The notes under the pieces are model-generated. The model did not search any database. It saw only the letters and a program-made list of their open reading frames with translations, and was not told where the DNA came from. The position numbers were made by a program, and so were the translations under genes. From the NCBI RefSeq assembly GCF_030518795.1, contig NZ_CP130427.1, forward strand, positions 1,054,001 to 1,118,000: DNA of 64,000 nucleotides, read 5' to 3'. Positions within the stretch are counted from its first letter, which is position 1. Each line of letters opens with the position of its first letter. This DNA is from Micromonospora sp. NBRC 110009 (GTDB taxonomy: Bacteria; Actinomycetota; Actinomycetes; Mycobacteriales; Micromonosporaceae). Positions 58,261-64,000 of this stretch are shown here, piece by piece.

Positions 58261-59612
58261 CGCTGCAGCGTCGCGGTCGCGTAGCCGTCCGGGTAGAACT
58301 GGTAGTAGTCGTGGTACCGGACCGTGAAGGTGGTGGTGCCACGTGGCAACGAGTAGGTGAGGGTGTACCGGCCGCTGGCGTCCAGCTTGCCGCGCCAGAA
58401 CTCCCGCTCGGCCCCGCCGTTGGTCGACGCGGTGACCCACCAGTAGTTGTCGTCGCCGATCGGCGAGCTCCAGGTCACGGTGAGCTGCGCGACGCTCTTC
58501 TCCTTGCCGGTCCCGACCTGGGCGGTGACGGCCAGGTCGGTGACCGGCGGCGTCGGCGGATGCGCCGGCCCGAAGGAGTGCAGCAGCTGCGTCTCCTGGT
58601 AGGGGTCGGTCGAGCTGACCGCCCAGGCCCGGGTGCCGGCCTGGTTGACCAGCAGCGTGCCCTCCCAGAGGCTGTCGCCGCTGCGGAAGTCGACCGCGTA
58701 CGTCGGGACCGTGCTGCCGTTGCCGTAGAGGTAGACATCGGGGTCACCGGTCGCGGTCGAGGCGCGGCCGATGGCGACGGTGGAGCCGTCCCCGGACCAG
58801 GCGGCGTCCTGCGGATAGACGCCGCTCGGATAGACGGTGGCGTCGGTGAGATCCGGCAGCCGGTACGAGTGGTGCTCGTACGGGTGGCCGACCGTCTCCA
58901 CCACCTCGGTGCCGTCCGGACTCACCGCGTAGTCGATCAGGTTGCTGCCGGTGTTGTCCCGCCGGGCGACGATCGTCGGGCTGTCACCGGAGACGTCGAT
59001 GACGTACGTGGTGACCGGCGAATACCCGGTGTCGCCGGCGACGAGGAGGCCGGGCGCCCCGGGGCTGGCGTCGATGATCGGGTGGTAGTTGGGGCCCCCG
59101 GTGTAGACCACCGGCGGGATCCCGGGCGCGGACCAGATCAGCAGACCGCCGGAGCCGATGCCGGCGTCGATGAACCCGCCGACGACTTTCTCGCCGGTCG
59201 GTTCGACGGTGTACAGCCAGGCGCCGGGGGGTGCGGGGTAGCTGGCGACCATGGTGAGCGCGTCGGCGTCCAGCGCGACGATCCGGTTGAAGCCCTGGGC
59301 CGCGTACAGGATGCGCCCGTCGTCGCTGAGGACGAGGTCGGAAATGTCGGCGACGGCGGTGACCCGGTTCAGCAGCCGGCCGTCGAGGTCGGTCACCACC
59401 AGCGGCAGCCCGCCACCGACCCCCTGGGCGATGTAGAGGCGGCCGCGCGCCTCGTCGAGCTCGATCGCCCGCAGGTCGTCCACCGGCAGCTGGGTGCCGA
59501 CGCTTTTCAGTGGGGCCGTCTCGGCGGCGGCCGGCGCTGCTGTCAGTAGCTCTCCGGCGCTGAGCCCGATCGCCGCGAACATCCCGGACGCCAGCAGTTG
59601 ACGACGTCGCAT
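58257..59612 (-). CDS. Secreted YncE-like beta-propeller protein
   Basis: The product has 451 residues from an ATG with GGGGAGG 5 bases upstream. The N-terminus MRRRQLLASG with a hydrophobic core to about 29 is a possible twin-arginine signal. Repeated blade-like segments (LYIAQGVGGGLPLVVTDLDG, LVLSDDGRILYAAQGF, AVSPDGTEVV, AAWSGDGSTVAIGRAS) form a beta-propeller (about 35-370). A terminal fibronectin-III-like domain (about 372-450) contains LTVTWSSPIGDDNYW. It probably binds ligands outside the cell; no catalysis is evident. Confidence 0.8.
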   Translation of the reverse strand: MRRRQLLASGMFAAIGLSAGELLTAAPAAAETAPLKSVGTQLPVDDLRAIELDEARGRLYIAQGVGGGLPLVVTDLDGRLLNRVTAVADISDLVLSDDGRILYAAQGFNRIVALDADALTMVASYPAPPGAWLYTVEPTGEKVVGGFIDAGIGSGGLLIWSAPGIPPVVYTGGPNYHPIIDASPGAPGLLVAGDTGYSPVTTYVIDVSGDSPTIVARRDNTGSNLIDYAVSPDGTEVVETVGHPYEHHSYRLPDLTDATVYPSGVYPQDAAWSGDGSTVAIGRASTATGDPDVYLYGNGSTVPTYAVDFRSGDSLWEGTLLVNQAGTRAWAVSSTDPYQETQLLHSFGPAHPPTPPVTDLAVTAQVGTGKEKSVAQLTVTWSSPIGDDNYWWVTASTNGGAEREFWRGKLDASGRYTLTYSLPRGTTTFTVRYHDYYQFYPDGYATATLQR

Positions 59613-59747
59613 GGCACCTCCCCGTGTCGGCCAGCAAGAGATCCTAGTACCGGGCTTGCTGCTGGCGCTGCACCTCACCGCCGGCTCGCTCCGGGATTGC
59701 CCGCCGAGGGCCAGGTGCGGGACGGTGACCCGCACCCGGCCCGCGGG

Positions 59748-61070
59748 TCAGCGGCGGCGCTCCCCCACCTGGTACGTGACCAGGTTTGGGTCGGCCTTGA
59801 GCTGCTTCTCGGTGTACTTGATGGTGTCCCAGCCCTTGCCGGAGTAGAGCCGGGTCTGGTCATGGCTCAGTTCCGCAGCTCGACGCTGGTCGATCAGCTT
59901 GGGACGGCTGGGCCTCCCGCTCACATGCTTGTCGCACCTATCTCGGCACGGTCGAACGACGGGCCTCCAGCTAACGACAAGAGCCGCCGCAAGAGTTGCT
60001 GCTGCGAGGCATCCCCACAGCACGGCCGGGTCAGCCTCGAGCAGCCCCATGAGCGCGGCCGGGGCGCAGGCCATACCAAGTCCGGTGGAAAGCTGGAAGC
60101 GCACCAGAGCGCGGCCTAGTTGCGCCGGTGGCGTGGCCGCGATCACGAGGGCGGTTCCGCTTCCGGTGTAAAGGATTTCGCCCAGCGTGTAGACGACGCC
60201 GACCACGGCGATGGCCACCGCCCCCATCGCTTCGCCCACCCAGAAGCCCAGATAGGACAGGCCAAGCACGACCCCTGAAGCGGCGAAGACCGTGCCGCGG
60301 GCCCATTTTGACGACCATTTGACGACGGGTACCTGGAACAAGATCACTAGCACCGTGTTGGCCACGAACAGAGCCGCCGACCAGACGGCGCTTGCTTGCA
60401 TCCGGGTCACGAGCAACGCCGGCAGCACCACCTCGAGCACGCTGAAGCACATGGCGAAGGGAAGGTTGGCCACGAGCAGTACGGCCATGCTGGGCGGCGT
60501 GCCGAGGCCATGGTCGCGCTCTGGCTCCACGGCGGTCACTCTTGTCGATAGCGCGAGCCCGCCCGCGACAAGGAATGCCAGGGCGGTGATGGCCAGGAGG
60601 CCGTTCAGGACGTTCCCACCGCCGGCCACGGCGATCATCGCAAGCAGCGCGCCCGCGCCGAGCCCGGCGTTGCGCACCGATCGCGTCATCGCGAGCGCGG
60701 CATCGCGTTCGCGTCCCTGTCTGAGCGCTGCCACCACCGCCGCGTGCGCTGCGGGGAAGGACTGACCGCCGACCCCCAATAAGACCGACGCCGTAGCGAA
60801 GGCGACCAATCCATGGCCTGCAAGCAGTACAGCTACCCCGGCGACGCGGACGAACAGCGTCGTCGCGACCGCTGCCGACCGCGCCCCGCGGTCGATCCAC
60901 CGTCCCACGAGTGGGAGCAGGGCAAGTCCTATCAGCAAGCCGGCCGACAGCGCGACGCCCGCCTCGCCCACCCCCAACCCGAGAACGGTCACGGCATAGA
61001 GCACCAGGAACGGCCGCAGCATCCCGCCGCCCACCGAATCGACCACCAGGGCCGCCACGTATCTGCGCAC
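59748..61070 (-). CDS. MFS transporter with an unusual C-terminal extension
   Basis: The product has 440 residues from a GTG. About 11-12 membrane spans cover residues 5-385. The loop LVGRWIDRGARSAAV between spans 2 and 3 is the typical MFS motif region. The last 50 residues are soluble and unlike a normal MFS tail, including AAELSHDQTRLYSGKGWDTI and KYTEKQLKADPNLVTYQVGE, which look like the end of another protein. It is divergent from an ArsR-type regulator and is its likely target. Confidence 0.85.
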   Translation of the reverse strand: MRRYVAALVVDSVGGGMLRPFLVLYAVTVLGLGVGEAGVALSAGLLIGLALLPLVGRWIDRGARSAAVATTLFVRVAGVAVLLAGHGLVAFATASVLLGVGGQSFPAAHAAVVAALRQGRERDAALAMTRSVRNAGLGAGALLAMIAVAGGGNVLNGLLAITALAFLVAGGLALSTRVTAVEPERDHGLGTPPSMAVLLVANLPFAMCFSVLEVVLPALLVTRMQASAVWSAALFVANTVLVILFQVPVVKWSSKWARGTVFAASGVVLGLSYLGFWVGEAMGAVAIAVVGVVYTLGEILYTGSGTALVIAATPPAQLGRALVRFQLSTGLGMACAPAALMGLLEADPAVLWGCLAAATLAAALVVSWRPVVRPCRDRCDKHVSGRPSRPKLIDQRRAAELSHDQTRLYSGKGWDTIKYTEKQLKADPNLVTYQVGERRR

Positions 61071-61105
61071 GCCGTCGAATCTCCCCGCGCATAGGCTGGG
61101 ACGCT

Positions 61106-61134
61106 CGCGGGTTGACGGGGATCGTCAACCCGCG
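61106..61134. promoter_or_regulatory. Perfect dyad between the MFS and ArsR-type genes
   Basis: An 11-bp perfect inverted repeat (CGCGGGTTGAC / GTCAACCCGCG) with a 7-base spacer lies in the 79-base divergent region. It is the likely binding site of the ArsR-type protein. Confidence 0.6.
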
Positions 61135-61149
61135 GGCGGTCGGGCCGGG

Positions 61150-62229
61150 GTGGCGGGCACTATTGCGAGCGTGGCCATCTCGATCGACATCACCAGCGTG
61201 GCGCAGGAGCGGTTCCTGTTCGCGCCCTCGCCGCTGGCCGAGCTGACCTCGATGCTGCATGCGCTGTCCGAGCCTGGCCATCACCCGGCATTGCACGGCT
61301 GGATCGCGGCCACCTCCGTTTCACTCAAACCGGAACTCAGTGAGCGCATGATCGAGGCCGACTTCCTCTGGCGGTCCTCACGTGCCGACTTCTTCGTGCC
61401 CAGTCGGCCGCAGGCCACGCTGGCGGAGGAGTTGGACGAGGTCGATCGGCTCGACGACGAGACGTACGTGTTCGCAGCGTTGATAACCACCAGTTGCGGC
61501 TCGACGCCGCTGTACCGCCGCTTCTCGCGCGAGAAGGCGCTCGAGCTGGCGTTGGCCCGCGGCCCTCGGCAGGCCGAGTTCGCCGAGCGGCTGCTGGCCG
61601 ACCCACCACGTGTGCGGACCTGGGTACGGCGCCTGCTCGAAGACTGCGAACAGGCGTTCTTCGCCGAATCATGGGCACGAGTGCAGAACCAGCTCGTCGC
61701 GGACTCCCGGCGGAAAGCGGATCTACTGGCGCAGCACGGTCTGTCGGCCATGCTCACCGCCGTGTCACCGTCGGTCTCGCTGCAGAACAACCGGATCGTG
61801 GTCGACAAACTGCAGGACAACGCGACCACCGCGCACGGCAGCGGGGTCACCTTCATTCCCACTGCCTTCGGACACCCCCACCTGCTGGTGGTGCACGCCC
61901 CGGGCTGGCGGCCCGTGATTCAATACCCGGTCGCCGAACCCGGCCTGCCACGCCCGATCTCGCTGCACGTCGTGCAGCGGCGCATCGACGCCCTCGCGCA
62001 CCCAGTGCGGCGCAGGCTCGCCCGCACCATCGCCCGCGGACCGCACACCACCGGCGAGCTCGCCGACGCATGGCAGCTGACCGCGCCCGAGGTCTCCCGG
62101 CACCTGGCGGTGCTCAAACAGGCCGGTCTGGTGACAGTCAGCCGACGCGGGCGATATGTCCTCTACCAACTTGACCTCATGGTCTGCGCCCGTCTCGGCG
62201 CAGACTTCGTCGAGGCGATCCTGCGTTAA
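61150..62229 (+). CDS. ArsR-type regulator with DUF5937-like N-terminal domain
   Basis: The product has 359 residues from GTG 61150; a GTG at 61171 is an alternative, and neither has a clear ribosome site. The N-terminal region (about 10-260) with ISIDITSVAQERFLFAPSPLAEL resembles the DUF5937 family. The C-terminal winged helix (about 275-350) contains IDALAHPVRRRLARTI and LTAPEVSRHLAVLKQAGLV. The N-terminal domain may bind the inducer. The divergent MFS gene is the likely target. Confidence 0.82.
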   Translation: MAGTIASVAISIDITSVAQERFLFAPSPLAELTSMLHALSEPGHHPALHGWIAATSVSLKPELSERMIEADFLWRSSRADFFVPSRPQATLAEELDEVDRLDDETYVFAALITTSCGSTPLYRRFSREKALELALARGPRQAEFAERLLADPPRVRTWVRRLLEDCEQAFFAESWARVQNQLVADSRRKADLLAQHGLSAMLTAVSPSVSLQNNRIVVDKLQDNATTAHGSGVTFIPTAFGHPHLLVVHAPGWRPVIQYPVAEPGLPRPISLHVVQRRIDALAHPVRRRLARTIARGPHTTGELADAWQLTAPEVSRHLAVLKQAGLVTVSRRGRYVLYQLDLMVCARLGADFVEAILR

Positions 62230-62419
62230 CCCCTCGGTTCGAGAGCCACCACGGCCAGGGCGCTGCCGCGATCGTTCCGGCCCGTCGGAAGCGGGACAGG
62301 TCAGGAGTGGAAACAGTCATGCCTGTGACCCTGTCGGCGGCACGGAACGACGTATCCGACTCCACGTAACACTTCGGCGAATTGTGCCGTAAGGGCGACC
62401 GGAATCCTGGGCAGTACAG
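62230..62419. other. Intergenic region between two convergent genes
   Basis: These 190 bases are flanked by the stops of the ArsR-type gene and the SigJ-type gene. I see no coding frame, clear hairpin or repeat. Confidence 0.4.
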
Positions 62420-63337
62420 CTAGCCCTCCCGCGCCCACGGCCGCAGCTTCTCCGGGTTGCGGACCGCCCAGATCCGGGTGACGCGCCCGTCGGAGACGTC
62501 GAAGGAGGCTACGGTCATGACGACGCCGGCACGCTGGGCCACCAGGCCCGGCACACCGTTGACCGACCGCTCCAGGAGTTCGAGCCCCGGAGCCTTATCG
62601 GCAATGGCGACCAGGTACTGGGCGATGCGTGCGCCGCCCTCGACCGGGCGCAGGACGGTGCCGACCAGGCCGCCGCCGTCGGCGGTCATCACGGCGGCCG
62701 GGTTGAGGAGACCGACGAGGGCTGCGATGTCCTTGGTCTCCCACGCCTTTTTGACGTGCCTCACCACGTCGGCCTGGCCGGTCGCCGTCACCGGAGCGCG
62801 CGCGACGCTCACCCGCCGCCGGGCGGAGGCGGCCAGCTGCTTGCAGGCCGCAGGGGTCCGGCCGAGAACGTCGGCGATCTCGGCGAACGGGTACCGGAAG
62901 ACGTCGTGCAGGACGAACGCCACCCGCTCGGCGGGCGTCATCGACTCCAGGACGACGAGGAAGGCCATGTCCACCGACTCGTCCAGGACGATCTGGTCGG
63001 CGGGGTCGGCAGGACCGGTGGGGTCGGTGCCGCCCGCGTGGTCCCACTCGGTGCGGTCGGGCAGCGGCTCTGGCAGCCACGCGCCGACATAGCGTTCACG
63101 GCGGGCCCGCGCCGAGCCGAGCAGGTCCAGGCAGATGCGGCTGGTCACCGTCGTGAGCCAGGCGCCGGGGGACAGGATTTCCTCCTGCCGGCTTCGTGGC
63201 AGTCCGTACCAGCGTGCGTAGGCATCCTGTACGGCGTCCTCGGCCTCGGTCACCGAACCGAGCAACCGGTAAGCGACATTGATCAGTTGGCGTCGCTCGC
63301 CGGCAACCTCATCTTGGCTGGTCCCGACAGTCCCCAT
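62420..63337 (-). CDS. SigJ-type (ECF41-like) sigma factor with SnoaL-like tail
   Basis: The product has 305 residues from an ATG. Region 2 (about 15-80; LINVAYRLLGSVTEAEDAVQ) and region 4 (about 120-175; TPAERVAFVLHDVFRYPFAE, ACKQLAASARRRV) are followed by a SnoaL/NTF2-like domain (about 185-300). In ECF41/SigJ members this C-terminal domain tunes activity in place of an anti-sigma factor. It is divergent from a small membrane-protein gene across 101 bases. I saw no TGTCACA-type ECF41 promoter there. Confidence 0.9.
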   Translation of the reverse strand: MGTVGTSQDEVAGERRQLINVAYRLLGSVTEAEDAVQDAYARWYGLPRSRQEEILSPGAWLTTVTSRICLDLLGSARARRERYVGAWLPEPLPDRTEWDHAGGTDPTGPADPADQIVLDESVDMAFLVVLESMTPAERVAFVLHDVFRYPFAEIADVLGRTPAACKQLAASARRRVSVARAPVTATGQADVVRHVKKAWETKDIAALVGLLNPAAVMTADGGGLVGTVLRPVEGGARIAQYLVAIADKAPGLELLERSVNGVPGLVAQRAGVVMTVASFDVSDGRVTRIWAVRNPEKLRPWAREG

Positions 63338-63438
63338 GCGTCCGGCCGCCCCCTCGCCTTACCTTTCGCAAGCCCACGTCGTCGGGCTGGTGAGACCTTA
63401 ACGATCTACTGCCCGAGGGCGGAAAAGGGGACTGTGAC

Positions 63439-63849
63439 ATGGCCGCTCAGGCGACGGCGACGGCGACGGCGACGGGGACGGGGACGGGGACGGGGACGGC
63501 GAACGCACAGCGCAGCTTCTCGTTCCTGCAGATCGCGATCGCCCTGCAGACCCTGACCATCTTCCTTCAGGCGGTCTCCGCCGGACTGCTGCTGACCTCG
63601 TCCTACGGAGAGACGCTGCACAGTGTCGGAGCACGGGTGATGTACGGGGCGTCGATGCTGTACGTGCTCGCGGCGGTGCTGGCGTGGAAGCCGGGCGGCG
63701 GCTCCCTCCGGCCTGTCTGGCACGCGTCAGGTTTCCTCGTACTCGCCTCGGTCCAGGTCGTGCTCGGCATCGCGCACGTCCCGTCGGTCCATCTCCCCCT
63801 GGGGGTCTTGATGTTCGGCCTGAGTGTGCTGGCGCTGGCCCGGCGCTAA
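63439..63849 (+). CDS. Small membrane protein with repeat-encoded N-terminus
   Basis: The product has 136 residues from an ATG. Residues 5-20 are (Ala-Thr)4(Gly-Thr)4, encoded by a hexanucleotide repeat. Four hydrophobic spans follow: about 30-50, 68-83, 93-112 and 116-134. It lies divergently from the SigJ-type gene and may belong to its regulon, which is inference from position. Confidence 0.75.
   Translation: MAAQATATATATGTGTGTGTANAQRSFSFLQIAIALQTLTIFLQAVSAGLLLTSSYGETLHSVGARVMYGASMLYVLAAVLAWKPGGGSLRPVWHASGFLVLASVQVVLGIAHVPSVHLPLGVLMFGLSVLALARR
63451..63498 (+). repeat. Hexanucleotide repeat, 4x GCGACG then 4x GGGACG
   Basis: Eight consecutive 6-base units lie inside the start of the membrane-protein gene. 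Changes in copy number would keep the frame and lengthen or shorten the Ala/Gly-Thr tail. Confidence 0.9.
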
Positions 63850-63874
63850 GGTCCGATACGGGGCCCGAGATCAA

Positions 63875-64000
63875 CTAGTCCGCTTGAGCCCGCTCCCCCG
63901 CGTCGACGACTGAAGCCTGGCGCGGTAGGGCAGAGCTCACCGGCTCGGTCAACGTCCGCCAGAGGAACTCCAGCGTCAGCGCCGAGATGAACGCACGCTG
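63875..64000 (-). CDS. C-terminal end of an unidentified gene, cut by the window edge
   Basis: Forty-one codons and a TAG stop (63875-63877) are visible on the minus strand, reading QRAFISALTLEFLWRTL and then a polar tail. Third positions are mostly G/C and the frame runs open to the edge, so a real gene is likely. No family can be assigned from this piece. Confidence 0.5.
   Translation of the reverse strand, partial: QRAFISALTLEFLWRTLTEPVSSALPRQASVVDAGERAQAD

Noticed and set aside
1..64000. tRNA or rRNA genes, CRISPR arrays, insertion sequences, integrases
   Set aside because: No cloverleaf with a T-arm motif, no regular repeat-spacer pattern, and no transposase or integrase motif was seen when reading both strands; a covariance-model scan could still find a tRNA I missed.

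Overview
The window is high-GC, gene-dense actinobacterial chromosome and most resembles Micromonosporaceae (Micromonospora-like). The evidence is the strong G/C bias at third codon positions, frequent GTG and TTG starts, GGAGG-type ribosome sites, many ATGA or GTGA start/stop overlaps, mycothiol-type enzymes, SigE/SigJ-family sigma factors, and a c-di-AMP riboswitch in front of an NlpC/P60 cell-wall hydrolase. I see no rRNA, tRNA, CRISPR array, transposase or phage genes. The genus is an inference from overall character, not from a marker gene.

Left end (1-6.6 kb): a cut-off PPOX-class oxidoreductase is followed by a visibly less GC-rich pair of genes (609-2482). Both proteins of this pair begin with the same short G-x-[IV]-Q-N-x-D-x-I-x-N-x-G motif, which resembles bacterial amyloid-signalling motifs. 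One is a small helical protein. The other has a helical region, two membrane segments and a cytosolic domain. They converge on a gene whose product has a caspase/CHAT-like His/Cys arrangement (2484-3131). Then come a secreted M15 peptidase with a peptidoglycan-binding domain, small unknowns, a lipoprotein and a membrane protein.

6.6-16.2 kb: a secreted M6-like metalloprotease, a membrane protein, a NarL-type two-component system running into a ParA-like ATPase and a small SAP/Rho_N-like partner, a lipoprotein, a DUF1697 protein and a Tat-exported metallo-beta-lactamase-fold hydrolase.

16.3-26.3 kb: a class-A-beta-lactamase-like protein divergent from a LysR regulator across a mirror-image promoter, two aldo/keto reductases, an XRE/MmyB regulator divergent from a short-chain dehydrogenase, a GNAT enzyme, an FMN reductase, and a DrrA/DrrB-type exporter.

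26.3-40 kb: a giant AAA-ATPase regulator, an ArsR-SRPBCC-DHFR-like operon with two operator palindromes and a leaderless start, small proteins, a second DHFR-like enzyme, a secreted repeat protein with carboxypeptidase-regulatory-like folds, an SF1 helicase, a MarR/FMN-reductase divergent pair with twin operators, a frameshifted remnant of an MscS-type channel, and a second XRE/SDR divergent pair.

40-51.7 kb: a SigE-family sigma/anti-sigma pair, a 20-codon open frame, a secreted endonuclease/exonuclease/phosphatase protein, a radical SAM enzyme with an atypical CX8CX2C cluster, TetR divergent from a GNAT-NTF2 fusion, an epimerase-like protein, an MDMPI/SCP2 protein, and a PadR-ABC-FtsX operon with stacked palindromes.

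51.7-64 kb: the riboswitch-controlled NlpC/P60 hydrolase, an aldo/keto reductase, a second M6-like protease, a zinc-ribbon protein, a lipoprotein overlapping a beta-propeller protein, an MFS transporter with an unusual tail divergent from a DUF5937/ArsR-type regulator, a SigJ-type sigma factor divergent from a small membrane protein with a hexanucleotide repeat, and the end of one more gene.

The recurring theme is short regulator-target modules with readable operators, mixed with secreted envelope enzymes. The most unusual part is the motif-sharing pair at 0.6-2.5 kb next to the caspase-like gene.
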